Assembly (NCBI RefSeq): GCF_017873095.1
Contig: NZ_JAGGJU010000012.1
Location: forward strand, 142,584-206,583
Length of the DNA stretch: 64,000 bases
Reading direction: 5' to 3'
Source: Heterorhizobium halophytocola
Lineage (GTDB): Bacteria; Pseudomonadota; Alphaproteobacteria; Rhizobiales; Rhizobiaceae
This document shows, in pieces, positions 7,920-16,694 of this stretch. A program made the translations under genes and the position numbers. The stretch's first letter is position 1. The number at the start of each line of letters is the position of its first letter. The notes under the pieces are model-generated. The model had not been told where the DNA came from. It searched no databases and worked only from the letters and a program-made list of their open reading frames with translations.

Positions 7920-10628
7920 ATGGAAACCAATAGATTTCAAGATGGTCAATTGCTTGCAAGCTATCTTGTAGCCCAGCCAATTGAAGTTACTCAATTGATC
8001 ATACTGCGATGTTCATTGCGCCTTATGTGTAGTCTCGAATTTGCAATTAAAAGTTCCAAATGGTCGATAGCGCAGAAATCTAGCTTAATACTGCAAGTTT
8101 TTCGTGCTAATTTTATATCATGGGTTGCTGCCGCGTATCCAGATTTTAATCTTAAGCTCGCGGCCGCTAGAGCGGCAGTTGCTGCGCAATCTGCTGACGG
8201 TGCCTTTTCTGCTCGTGCTTCTGCCGCCTACGCTGCGGAGGCGTTTGCAGACCGAGAGACAGCACTGGAGCGCGCTGTATCGCTCGTTGCAACCTTTCAG
8301 GAGCCTAGTTATTCGCTGTGGGCGGCTGTTGAAAACGATTTGGCGTTATACCGAAATGATGAAGGGGCGGTTTTGATCCGACAACCACTTTGGGTAGGCG
8401 ACTCGGCACCCGTTTCGCTAGCAAAGCAATCAAGAGATTTCCAAAAAAGTCTTTCGCAGATTGGAAGTGATTGGATGGTAATTGGCGATTGGTACAGAGC
8501 TATCGAAGCGGGAGAGCTGCCTTTTGCACACCTCATTTCCGGTGAAAGTCTGACCATAAAGCATATTGCATCTACAGTATCATTTTGGGAGCGCGAACCA
8601 CGGGTCGTTATGAGGGATATTAGCGAGAGGCTGGGAAATAGCTTTCGTGATATTTTGCCTAATGATAGTAATGATGGCGGTGCTGGGACTGAACCTAAAA
8701 CAAATATCGATACAAAAAATAGATCGAGAAAATTCGACCTAACTTCAACTCTATCGAATTTTCGCGGTGATGGTCCGGCGCGTGACGAAGACCATCTCAA
8801 TCGGGCGCATATTGCCTTCGCTCTCGCGGGGCGATTGAACCTGATCTGGGACGAACTCAATCTCCCGTCAGCCGTTGGGAAAAAGTCAGCTGATGTTTTT
8901 GACAGCATATTGTGGACCGGTCTCCGGCCGAGACGATGGCATGACGATCTGCTTCCCGGTTTCGTCGTGCATGTCGATGCGCCGTGGGGCGGTGGCAAGA
9001 CCAGCTTTGCCCGATATCTGGAGCAGATCCTGAATCCGTATCGCAATGCGGGTCCTTTGCCGGAGTGGTTGAGGCCGCTGTTGACAGAGAACAACTGGCC
9101 GGAACGCCACAGGCGCCCTTGGCATATCGTGAACTTCAATGCCTGGCGCCATCAGCATGTGAGCCCGCCCTGGTGGGTATTTTTTGATGCGATACGTGTC
9201 CAATGCTCGACCGCCGCGCGGGCGGAAACCAATCAGAGAGACGATCAGTTGCCGCCGCCTGCGCCACTGAATGGCTATTTCGACTGGTGCGCGCGCCACA
9301 GCGAGGCCGTTGCGCGCTGGCTCAGGCAATGGGTTTGGGGCACGGTGACACCGGAGATCAAGCTTGGTGGGATCGCCACTATTGCGGTACTTGCGATGAC
9401 CTTGCTGTTTTATCATTGGGGTTTGCTCGCCATAGGAGATGGGGGCTTGCAACTGAACGGCGGGCCTGTTTTTCTAACGGCCATAGTGACTCTAGGCGGA
9501 GTGGCAGCGCTCAAGTCACTGATACAGGCTTTCGCTACCAGCCTTTTTCTTGGATCACCTGCCGCGGCGAAGTCCTATGCCCTTGGTGCAGGTGATCCAC
9601 TGGATCGCTTTCGTACGCATTTTGCTTGGATGATTGCAAGCTTCCGCCGGCCGGTGCTGGTTGTCATCGATGATCTCGACCGCTGCGAGCCCGCCTATGT
9701 CGCGGGTTTGCTGAGCGGCATGCAGACGATCCTGACCAGCCAGCGCGTCATCTATCTGCTGCTGGGCGACCGCGACTGGATAGAGCGATCCTTCAGCGAA
9801 ACCTACAAGTCGATGCGGGCATCGGAAAAAGAGGATGAACACACCTTTGGCGGCCGCTTTGTCGAAAAGAGCATCCAGATGTCCTTCGTGCTGCCCGAAG
9901 TTCAGGATCCCGAGAAGACAGCCTATGTGCGACAGGTTCTCGATCTGGAAGATCCGGCCAAGACGGTCTCCGGTCCGCCAGTCCTGGCCAAAGATAACGA
10001 AGCCGGTATGACGCAGGCCGCGCTGGATCGAATTTCGGCGATCCCAGAATTCGAAGCGCGAGAACAGGCTGGCGCTGATCTCCTAGCGAAGATGGAAGAC
10101 AGCGATGCCGCGCAGGAGACCATTGCCGCGCAGACGAAAGCGCTTCGGGAGACGCTTTCGCTACGGGCTGCCTTTGATGAGACGGTAGCCCGAGCGACAA
10201 GCCATATGCTGGAACCGCTGGTACCATTGCTGCCCGCCAATCCGCGTCAGATCAAGCGGATCATCAACACGATCACTTTCATTGAGGAAATAGCTCGCCT
10301 TTCGCGAGGAACCGCGCCGGGTTCCACCGAGTGGCAGATCGTTGCCCGCTGGGGGATACTTGCACTCGATTGGCCGCGCGCATGGTACACGCTCAGCACG
10401 CATCCGGTAATTGCAGACCATCTGATCGGCCGCGCTACGGGAGAATTGGATTATCAACGCGAAAAGGACCTGCTCAAAGCGCTGCAAAAACGCGAGGATG
10501 TGTTGAGGCTTCTGTGTTTTGAAGACGAAACAGAGGGCTGGCCGAAGGCAGACATCGGCTCTGAACAGATTGAGTGGCTTCGTCAGTTGATGCCACCGAC
10601 GAGTGGACAGGAGGTGGAATGTACGTAG
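7920..10628 (+). CDS. KAP-family P-loop NTPase, membrane-associated
   Basis: This is a protein of about 902 residues; GTG at 7917 and ATG at 7920 are adjacent possible starts. The C-terminal two-thirds is a KAP NTPase: Walker A APWGGGKTSF near residue 355, the family motif FNAWRHQ about 45 residues later, Walker B VLVVIDDLDRC near residue 580, GGRFVEKSIQMSFVLPE, and NPRQIKRIIN near 770. Two hydrophobic segments (about residues 484-505 and 518-540) sit between Walker A and B, the hallmark insertion of KAP proteins, which are membrane-anchored with intracellular ATPase domains. The first third (to about 8760) has no recognised domain and is far more AT-rich than the rest. KAP genes are often found on mobile elements and in defence regions; a role here is not shown. 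Confidence 0.85.
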   Translation: METNRFQDGQLLASYLVAQPIEVTQLIILRCSLRLMCSLEFAIKSSKWSIAQKSSLILQVFRANFISWVAAAYPDFNLKLAAARAAVAAQSADGAFSARASAAYAAEAFADRETALERAVSLVATFQEPSYSLWAAVENDLALYRNDEGAVLIRQPLWVGDSAPVSLAKQSRDFQKSLSQIGSDWMVIGDWYRAIEAGELPFAHLISGESLTIKHIASTVSFWEREPRVVMRDISERLGNSFRDILPNDSNDGGAGTEPKTNIDTKNRSRKFDLTSTLSNFRGDGPARDEDHLNRAHIAFALAGRLNLIWDELNLPSAVGKKSADVFDSILWTGLRPRRWHDDLLPGFVVHVDAPWGGGKTSFARYLEQILNPYRNAGPLPEWLRPLLTENNWPERHRRPWHIVNFNAWRHQHVSPPWWVFFDAIRVQCSTAARAETNQRDDQLPPPAPLNGYFDWCARHSEAVARWLRQWVWGTVTPEIKLGGIATIAVLAMTLLFYHWGLLAIGDGGLQLNGGPVFLTAIVTLGGVAALKSLIQAFATSLFLGSPAAAKSYALGAGDPLDRFRTHFAWMIASFRRPVLVVIDDLDRCEPAYVAGLLSGMQTILTSQRVIYLLLGDRDWIERSFSETYKSMRASEKEDEHTFGGRFVEKSIQMSFVLPEVQDPEKTAYVRQVLDLEDPAKTVSGPPVLAKDNEAGMTQAALDRISAIPEFEAREQAGADLLAKMEDSDAAQETIAAQTKALRETLSLRAAFDETVARATSHMLEPLVPLLPANPRQIKRIINTITFIEEIARLSRGTAPGSTEWQIVARWGILALDWPRAWYTLSTHPVIADHLIGRATGELDYQREKDLLKALQKREDVLRLLCFEDETEGWPKADIGSEQIEWLRQLMPPTSGQEVECT

Positions 10629-10751
10629 CAGGCTTGAGGTTTCCAGCCCTCAACTGCGGACCCGGCACGGTATTTGATTCACGTCTGTCAGGGCTTGATC
10701 CGGCCATGTTTCCGCGCCACATGCAGGGGCGTCGGGGAAACTGTCGGTTTG

Positions 10752-11966
10752 ATGAAATATCGATCTCCAAAGCTTTGGGGGAAGTTGAGCGCAGGCGTCG
10801 TGGTCTCGCTGATTGCGCACGCCCTCTTGCTGACGACATTTCTGGTGGTTACCGACGCCGACATGGCCGAGCCGGAACAGGAGCAGGCCGTGTCGGTCGA
10901 GCTCGTGCCGCCGCCCGACGAGAAGCCTGCGGACGAGAAGAAGCCGGAGCAGGCACAGGCAGAACAGCTGAAGGCCGCGTCGCAGGCGCCGGAGCAGGCC
11001 CCCTCCGAGGAGAGCGCCGGCAATGCCGCGCCACCTCCGCCGCCGGAGACTCCCCCCGCGGAAAAGCCACCGGAACCACCGCCGCCGGCGCCGGAGCCGG
11101 CAGAGCCGCCACCCGAACAGCCCGAGAGCCCGCAACAGCAGAGCGCCGACAACTCGCAAGAGCAGCCGCAGCCCGATGAGGCTGCCGGCGACGAGCAGCC
11201 TTCTCCGGACCGTGTGCCCCTGCCGGTGCTGCGTCCGGCCGTGCAGTTTGCCGACAAGGATGCGGGCCCGGAAAAATCGCTCGATGGCGGCAGCGACACC
11301 AAGGACGGCCAGCCCGACGATCCGGCCATGGATGAGACGTCGCCGGAAAATGCGACCGCGCCTTCGGAAGACCAGGGCGACAAGGCTGACGATGCCGGCG
11401 GCCCCAGCCTGCCGGCCGACATCAACCTGCCCGGGGTAAAGCTCGACGGAACGGCGCCGGCCGCTGCCGAAGCGGATGGGGCGGCCACCGCTGGCGAGCC
11501 GCCACCCTCGACGGAGACGGTGGAAGCGAAAAAGCCAGGTGACACGCCGAGCGAGACGGCGGATGCGTCGAACGCGGCGAAATCGGCAGGCGCCAAGCTG
11601 AAATCCGTGCGCAAGCTGTTTTCCACCAGTGCCGATGGCGCAGACGAAGCGACCACCGACATGGCCGACATGCCGCGCGGCGCCCGCGTCAACCGCCTTT
11701 GCCTCACCGAACTGCGCGAACAGCTGCGCCATGGCGCGCCCCGGTTCGAACCGGAATTGCTGCCATCCTATCCGGCTGACAAGCTCGACGAGGGGACGGA
11801 GTTCATCATCCGCGGCGCCGCATTCCGCGCCGGTGGGCGCTGGTATGATCTCGATTTCCGCTGCGAGGTGGATGAGGGGGGAACGCGCGTCCAGTCCTTC
11901 GGCTACGAGGTCGGCGATCCCGTGCCCCGTAACGATTGGCACAAGCGCGGCTTTCCGGCATTTTGA
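10752..11966 (+). CDS. DUF930 protein with TonB-like membrane anchor and Pro-rich spacer
   Basis: The protein has 404 residues from the ATG at 10752. One transmembrane segment (LSAGVVVSLIAHALLLTTFL) follows a short basic N-terminus. Residues about 45-290 are a Pro/Glu/Ala-rich spacer reminiscent of TonB, long enough to span the periplasm. The last 100 residues (from RVNRLCLTELREQLRHGAP to the C-terminal GFPAF) are the conserved DUF930 domain known from rhizobia, with two Cys residues that could form a disulfide. Topology suggests a periplasmic C-terminal domain. The function of DUF930 is unknown. The gene follows the KAP gene by 123 bases on the same strand. Confidence 0.85.
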   Translation: MKYRSPKLWGKLSAGVVVSLIAHALLLTTFLVVTDADMAEPEQEQAVSVELVPPPDEKPADEKKPEQAQAEQLKAASQAPEQAPSEESAGNAAPPPPPETPPAEKPPEPPPPAPEPAEPPPEQPESPQQQSADNSQEQPQPDEAAGDEQPSPDRVPLPVLRPAVQFADKDAGPEKSLDGGSDTKDGQPDDPAMDETSPENATAPSEDQGDKADDAGGPSLPADINLPGVKLDGTAPAAAEADGAATAGEPPPSTETVEAKKPGDTPSETADASNAAKSAGAKLKSVRKLFSTSADGADEATTDMADMPRGARVNRLCLTELREQLRHGAPRFEPELLPSYPADKLDEGTEFIIRGAAFRAGGRWYDLDFRCEVDEGGTRVQSFGYEVGDPVPRNDWHKRGFPAF

Positions 11967-12125
11967 CCTTTCGAACGGCTGGTCGACCGGCTGCCCGCTG
12001 TCGACGATGTTTCCTCCGGTTGCAGAAAAATCGGCGCGGAAAGTATCTAATAAACTATTTTCTAATATCATGATGCCGTCGCGACCAGGCAATCCAATCG
12101 GAGTCGTGCGCGCAGCGGAGGCGTA

Positions 12126-12668
12126 ATGAAGGGGATCGTGTTTACGGAATTTCTCGAATTCGTCGCCGAGACCTTCAACGAGGACCTGGTCGACGACATG
12201 ATCGAGGATTGCGATTTCGCCCACAAGGGGGCCTATACGGCGGTCGGCAGCTATGCCCATGAGGAACTGGTGAAGCTCGGACGGTCGCTGTCGCGTCGTC
12301 GTGACATGTCCGTCGCCGAGATCATGTGCGGCTTCGGGCGCCATCTCGGCCACCGGTTTGCAGCGCTCTATCCCGTCTTCTTCGATCAGCAGGACGACTT
12401 CTTCGCCTTCCTCGACGGCGTAGAACACAATATTCATGGCGAGGTGAAGAAGCTCTATCCGGATGCCGAACTGCCGAGCTTCCGGACGGTCACGATGGAC
12501 GGCAGACGCATGGTGCTGGAATATCGCTCCAGCCGCCATCTCCAGTCGCTGGCCGAGGGCCTGATTTTGGGCACGGGCGACATGTTCGGCGAGACGATCA
12601 CGGTGGCTTGGCAGGCCGGCGCCATGGCCGGAGAGCCGGTGGTCTTCAGCGTGGAGCGGTGCGCATGA
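12126..12668 (+). CDS. H-NOX heme-binding nitric-oxide sensor
   Basis: H-NOX proteins bind heme and sense NO (or oxygen) and pass the signal to a partner enzyme. The 180-residue protein begins MKGIVFTEFLEFV, the standard opening of the family. The proximal heme ligand is His104 in IHGEVKKLYPDAELPSF, and the heme-propionate motif Y-x-S-x-R is present as Tyr133, Ser135, Arg137 (EYRSSRHL). Length matches stand-alone H-NOX domains. The last four bases overlap the start of the downstream GGDEF/EAL gene (ATGA), which means the two are co-translated and very likely partners. Confidence 0.95.
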   Translation: MKGIVFTEFLEFVAETFNEDLVDDMIEDCDFAHKGAYTAVGSYAHEELVKLGRSLSRRRDMSVAEIMCGFGRHLGHRFAALYPVFFDQQDDFFAFLDGVEHNIHGEVKKLYPDAELPSFRTVTMDGRRMVLEYRSSRHLQSLAEGLILGTGDMFGETITVAWQAGAMAGEPVVFSVERCA

Positions 12669-14209
12669 GCAAGCAGGTCCTGCAAAACGAGGTCCGGGAG
12701 GATCTGACGACGGATCCTCGTGAAGACCGCTGGCGACGGCGCGTCGACCGGGAGCGGTCCGCGCGCAAACAGGCCGAGCAACTGCTCGAGGACAAATCCC
12801 GCGCGCTCTATGCAGCGAACGAGGCGCTGGCAGCGCTCGCCAACCGGCTGGAAGCGCGGGTCGACGAGCGCACCGCCGAACTCGTCAGCGAGCGCGAGCG
12901 GGCGCTCAAGCTCGCCAACACCGACCAGTTGACCGGACTGGTCAACCGCCGCCATTTCCTGGAGCGCCTCGAGGCCGCCTGCGGCGACCCGGATGCCGGT
13001 GCCGTGCAGCTGTTTCTCGTCGATGTCGACAGTTTCAGAACGATCAACGGCACCTTCGGCGAGGAAGCCGGCGACCAGGTGCTGAAAACACTCGGCCGAC
13101 GGCTCTGCGAGACGGTCGGCGAACGGGCGATTGCCGCGCGCATCGGCCCGGATGAATTCGCGCTCATTTGCCCGGGCGCCGAGGACGACCTGACCGTGAT
13201 GATGGAAGGCGAAAATCTCAGCCATCGCCTGCGCCAGCCGGTGACGCTTTGCGACCGCCAGGTCCAGGTCTCCTGCACGATGGGGGTCGCGAGCTTCCCG
13301 CGCCAGGCGCAGTCGGCCGACCAGTTGCTGCGATTTGCCGATCTGGCGCTGCAGGCCGCGCAGAAGAACGGCGCCGGCGAGATCGTCGAATTTACCCCGG
13401 CCCTGAACGAGGCGGCGGATGCCAGGCGGTCGCTGCAGGCGGAACTGGGCGGCGCGCTCAGTGCCGGCGAAATCGTTGCCTGGTATCAGCCGATCATGGA
13501 TGCGGCGAGCGGCTGCATGGTCGGGGTGGAGGCGCTGGCGCGCTGGCAGCATCCGACCCGCGGCCTTCTGGCGCCCGGCCAGTTCATTGAGCTTGCGGAA
13601 GAGGCAAGACTGATGGACGTGCTGTTCGACCGGGTGCTCTGCTGCGCCGCCGCCGATGTCGGCCCCTTGGTGGCCGAGGGGCGGCTCAGCTATATCTCGG
13701 TCAATGTCTCGCCCAGCCAGTTCCGCTGGAGCGGCCTTGGCAAGCGGGTTCTGGCGATCGCGCAGGAGAGCGGGCTCAGCACCGAGGCGCTGGTGCTGGA
13801 AATCACCGAGGAACTGATCCTGCGCGATCTGAGAGTATCTCTTCGCGAACTGCTGCGCCTGTCGAAGCAGGGCGTGCGGGTGGCGCTCGACGATTTCGGT
13901 ACCGGGTATTCGAACATCGCGGCGCTGAAACGGCTGCCGGTTGACTGGTTGAAGATCGATCGCAGCCTGATTGCCAATATCGGGCAGCGCGGCGCCGACC
14001 AGGAAATCGTCCGGGCGGTGCTCAACATGGCCCGCGCGCTCAGCGTCGAGGTGATCGCCGAGGGCGTCGAGACCCGGCGCCAGGCAGATTGGCTGGCGCA
14101 GGCCGGCTGCGGCCGCCAACAGGGCTTTTTCTACAGCCGGCCGATGCCGATTACGGACTTGCGGGCCTCGCCGCTTCTGAAAACCTGCGGATGGGCCGCC
14201 CAAACCTGA
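12665..14209 (+). CDS. GGDEF/EAL protein, likely cyclic-di-GMP phosphodiesterase partner of H-NOX
   Basis: The protein has 514 residues from the ATG at 12665, which overlaps the H-NOX stop. An N-terminal charged helical segment (about residues 15-80) could form a coiled coil that binds H-NOX. The GGDEF domain (about 85-245) has the signature changed to GPDEF (ARIGPDEFAL), so diguanylate cyclase activity is doubtful. The EAL domain (about 265-505) keeps its motifs: EALARW, NVSPSQF, LVLEITEELIL, DDFGTGYS, LKIDRSLI, AEGVETRRQ and QGFFYSRPM, so phosphodiesterase activity is expected. Known H-NOX partners include such enzymes, in which NO changes cyclic-di-GMP turnover and thus biofilm or motility. 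The regulation here is inferred from operon structure. Confidence 0.93.
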   Translation: MSKQVLQNEVREDLTTDPREDRWRRRVDRERSARKQAEQLLEDKSRALYAANEALAALANRLEARVDERTAELVSERERALKLANTDQLTGLVNRRHFLERLEAACGDPDAGAVQLFLVDVDSFRTINGTFGEEAGDQVLKTLGRRLCETVGERAIAARIGPDEFALICPGAEDDLTVMMEGENLSHRLRQPVTLCDRQVQVSCTMGVASFPRQAQSADQLLRFADLALQAAQKNGAGEIVEFTPALNEAADARRSLQAELGGALSAGEIVAWYQPIMDAASGCMVGVEALARWQHPTRGLLAPGQFIELAEEARLMDVLFDRVLCCAAADVGPLVAEGRLSYISVNVSPSQFRWSGLGKRVLAIAQESGLSTEALVLEITEELILRDLRVSLRELLRLSKQGVRVALDDFGTGYSNIAALKRLPVDWLKIDRSLIANIGQRGADQEIVRAVLNMARALSVEVIAEGVETRRQADWLAQAGCGRQQGFFYSRPMPITDLRASPLLKTCGWAAQT

Positions 14210-14284
14210 TGCCTGCGGGTGACGCGTCCGCCATCGCGTGACAGCATGGCGGACGGACGGCACGCGCAGGCAAGAGGAGCAGGC

Positions 14285-14707
14285 ATGGCACAGACCGGCA
14301 TCACCATCGACACACGCGGGCAGGGGCTCTACGAATTCACCGATGCGGCCGCGGACTTCGTCGCCAGGGCAGGCGGCGGCGAAGGGCTGCTGACGGTTTT
14401 CGTGCGGCACACATCCTGTTCGCTGATCATTCAGGAAAACGCCGATCCGGACGTGCAGCGGGATCTGAAAGCCTTCTTCGCAAGGCTGGTTCCGCCGGCG
14501 ACGGATCCGTCCATGCGCTATCTCGTCCACCGCGCCGAAGGGCCGGACGACATGCCGGCCCATATCAAATCGGCGCTGACCCAGGTGTCGGTCGGTATCC
14601 CGGTCCAGGCGGGCCGCCTGATGCTCGGCACCTGGCAGGGCCTCTATCTGTTCGAACACCGCGATCGGCCGCATCGCCGTCAGATCGTTCTGCATCTTTC
14701 CGGCTGA
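14285..14707 (+). CDS. YjbQ family (UPF0047) protein
   Basis: This 140-residue protein starts at the ATG at 14285 with a GAGGAG ribosome site. It shows the YjbQ/UPF0047 pattern: GQGLYEFTD, FVRHTSCSLIIQENADPDVQ, then MRYLVHRAEGPDDMPAHIKSAL and GTWQGLYLFEHR near the C-terminus. The conserved His and acidic residues form a metal-linked site. Some members have thiamine-phosphate synthase activity in vitro, and the family is annotated as secondary thiamine-phosphate synthase; the physiological role is uncertain. It lies 75 bases after the GGDEF/EAL gene. Confidence 0.92.
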   Translation: MAQTGITIDTRGQGLYEFTDAAADFVARAGGGEGLLTVFVRHTSCSLIIQENADPDVQRDLKAFFARLVPPATDPSMRYLVHRAEGPDDMPAHIKSALTQVSVGIPVQAGRLMLGTWQGLYLFEHRDRPHRRQIVLHLSG

Positions 14708-14846
14708 GCCGTAGCATGGCATGATCGCGCCCGCGCCGAATTTCGCTGAATGTCGGCTGAACGACCGGTTCGAACAGCGTTCAGCCACAGCCGTCTAATC
14801 TCCTCTCATCGCCTTGAGGCACCCCGATCATTTGAGGAGAACGGAC

Positions 14847-15191
14847 ATGTTTGCAAAGCTTGCCAAAACCATCGCCATCGCAGCCGCCATCGTCGCCACC
14901 CTCGGCGCCGCGGCCCCGTCGGCCTATGCCGCGGACGGCCATCACCGGCATCGCGGCCATGGCGGCCATCAGGCCCAGGGTGGGCATGGCCATCGGCCGG
15001 GATGGGCCCCGATGCGGATGGGTTGCGCACCGTTCCGCGCCGTCGAGAAGGCCCGCTGGAGCGGCATGCGTCACGCCCGGCTGGAGCATGTCTCGCCACG
15101 GCGCGTCGTGGTCTCCGGCTATCGCCACCATCGCGGCTATGACCGCATGACCTTTGCCAATCGCCGCGGTTGCCCGGTCGTGCATTACTAG
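14847..15191 (+). CDS. Small His-rich secreted protein
   Basis: This is a 114-residue protein with a clear Sec signal peptide (basic MFAKLAK, hydrophobic AIAAAIVATLGAA, cleavage after SAYA) and a strong TTTGAGGAGA ribosome site. The mature part is rich in His, Gly and Arg (GHHRHRGHGGH) and could bind metal in the periplasm. Two Cys residues (MRMGCAPF and RRGCPVV) may pair. I do not recognise a family. Such His-rich periplasmic proteins are common in rhizobia. Confidence 0.75.
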   Translation: MFAKLAKTIAIAAAIVATLGAAAPSAYAADGHHRHRGHGGHQAQGGHGHRPGWAPMRMGCAPFRAVEKARWSGMRHARLEHVSPRRVVVSGYRHHRGYDRMTFANRRGCPVVHY

Positions 15192-15280
15192 GAACGTCGC
15201 CTTCGGCGCCGCATTGCCGGGGCGGCGCGAAGAGCCGGGGCGAAACAGCACACACTGCTTGCGCGCGACATTGTTCGCAA

Positions 15281-15324
15281 ACGAGAAACGCCGCCCGTCA
15301 GCCCGACGTGGCGGCGTTTCTCGT
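15281..15324. terminator. Bidirectional terminator-like inverted repeat
   Basis: A perfect 15-base inverted repeat (ACGAGAAACGCCGCC at 15281-15295 and its complement at 15310-15324) separated by 14 bases lies between the convergent His-rich protein gene and the SIMPL gene. Its position and perfection fit a shared terminator, although the T tract is short. Confidence 0.7.
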
Positions 15325-15394
15325 GGTCTGTCTGCGCGACAGCCCGGCCGGCTCCGGCACGACCGGTCACCATCGCGCCTTTTTCTTTCTTCGG

Positions 15395-16138
15395 CTATTC
15401 CTGCGAGATCGCGTAGGTGATGTTGACGGTCACGTTATAGCTGTTCTCGCCGCTTTCCACGGGGACGGCCATGTCGCTCATTTCCTTGCGCATGGCGGTG
15501 CGGTAGAGCGGTTGCGGCATCGGTCGGGCCGAATTCTCGCTGATTTCGATTATCCGGCCGAGGGAAACGCCCGCGGCCGCGGTCAGCGTCCGGGCCTTGG
15601 CCATGGCATCGGCCACCGCCTTCTTGCGCGCATCTTCGATGGCCGGATCGGGATCGTCGTTGAGGAAGGAAATGCTGCCGCCTTCGTTGACCCCGAGTTT
15701 GACCGAGCTGTCGATCAGGCCGCCCAGAGCCGAGAGATCGCGCACCTTGACGGTCAACTGGTTCGACACCTGATAGCCGATGATCGTTGGCGCCGCCCCG
15801 TTGCCGTTGCGCTGGTCGTCCTGCTTGTAGAGCGGTGAGATCGAAAGCCCGCTGGTCTGCAGGTCTTTCGCTGCGATCCCTGCCGTTTTCAGGGCGTCGA
15901 TGACCTTCTTCATCGCGCCGCTATTGTCGGCAAGGGCTGCCGCGGCCGTATCTGCCTGGCGCATCACCGACAGCGTGACGATCGCCATGTCGGGTGCGAG
16001 GCTCGCCTGTCCCTCGCCGGAGACAACCACCGTTGCCTCGCGCCGGGCGGCGGCTGCAGGCTCCTGGGCAAGGCTCGGGGCAGCGAAGGCCAGCCCGGAA
16101 AGGCCGGTCAGAAGGGCAAAGGCAAGCAGTCGTGACAT
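15395..16138 (-). CDS. SIMPL-domain periplasmic protein
   Basis: The protein has 247 residues from the ATG at 16138, preceded by GGAG eight bases upstream. A signal peptide (MSRLLAFALLTGLSGLAFAAPSLAQ) is followed by the SIMPL/DUF541 domain: VVVSGEGQASLAPDMAIVTL at the start, the central GYQVSNQLTVKVRDL, and a C-terminal YNVTVNITYAI. Homologues include E. coli YggE and the BP26/OMP28 antigen of Brucella, which form ring-like assemblies in the periplasm and have been linked to stress tolerance. The domain is complete. Confidence 0.92.
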   Translation of the reverse strand: MSRLLAFALLTGLSGLAFAAPSLAQEPAAAARREATVVVSGEGQASLAPDMAIVTLSVMRQADTAAAALADNSGAMKKVIDALKTAGIAAKDLQTSGLSISPLYKQDDQRNGNGAAPTIIGYQVSNQLTVKVRDLSALGGLIDSSVKLGVNEGGSISFLNDDPDPAIEDARKKAVADAMAKARTLTAAAGVSLGRIIEISENSARPMPQPLYRTAMRKEMSDMAVPVESGENSYNVTVNITYAISQE

Positions 16139-16288
16139 GCAGGTCTCCAAGATTTCAAGGTTGGTTTCCAGTCATGGCGATTGATTGTGAAGCGAATACG
16201 GCGGCGGCTTGTGGGTTGTGGCAAATTCCGCTAGAGGGTCTGCCAAGGGTGCCATTGCCCTTGCGCCGCTCGATATCTCGTGCCGGAC

Positions 16289-16364
16289 GGGCCCGTAGCT
16301 CAATGGTTAGAGCCGGCGGCTCATAACCGCTTGGTTGGGGGTTCGAGTCCCTCCGGGCCCACCA
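16289..16364 (+). tRNA. tRNA with CAT anticodon, probably tRNA-Ile2
   Basis: The 76-base sequence folds as a cloverleaf: acceptor GGGCCCG pairs with CGGGCCC, the T arm contains GGTTCGAGTCC, and CCA is encoded. The anticodon loop is CTCATAA, giving CAT. The anticodon-stem and variable-loop text (GGCTCATAACCGCTTGG) resembles bacterial tRNA-Ile2, where lysidine modification of C34 makes it read AUA, more than elongator tRNA-Met. Accessory DNA begins right after its 3' end, but I see no second copy of the 3' end in the window. Confidence 0.9.
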
Positions 16365-16694
16365 TCAAATCAAATATTTAATGTCATTCGCTGTAGCGCC
16401 GCAGCCAAAACTGAATTTTTCGCAGCCGAAACTAGAAAAATCACTTTTGGAATTTTGCGCTGGTTTGTCATCATGGGGCCGATGGCTGACAGTCCGATGT
16501 TGTATCGCCGTATGGTGAAGCGGACATCCGGGCTTCTGGCGCGAGCGCACGAGTTCGGTCTCAAGTCGTCATCTTGGTCAGCACGCACAGCCCTTAAACG
16601 TTCTCTTTTCTATCCGCTCCCGAAGATCCCTATAGGCTTGTCGCGACGGCGCACCTCAACCTATATTCGCATCGTGGCAGGGAGTTTTTAAACA
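16365..16694. other. Gene-poor stretch after the tRNA
   Basis: A frame of about 118 codons runs from inside the tRNA to 16691, but its start would lie in the tRNA, its composition is unlike a real protein, and it matches no family I know. A shorter start at 16481 (MADSPMLY) is possible but has no ribosome site. I see no other structure here. Confidence 0.4.

Noticed and set aside
10650..12539. Minus-strand frame of 629 codons opposite DUF930 and H-NOX genes
   Set aside because: It spans two real genes and an intergenic gap, and its Arg/Gly/Leu-rich text is typical of an antisense shadow.
16343..16364. tRNA 3' end as an integrase attachment core
   Set aside because: No direct repeat of this sequence was seen anywhere downstream in the window, so an attachment site cannot be supported.
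16335..16691. Frame of 118 codons starting inside the tRNA
   Set aside because: The start lies within the tRNA gene and the product has no protein-like pattern or ribosome site.
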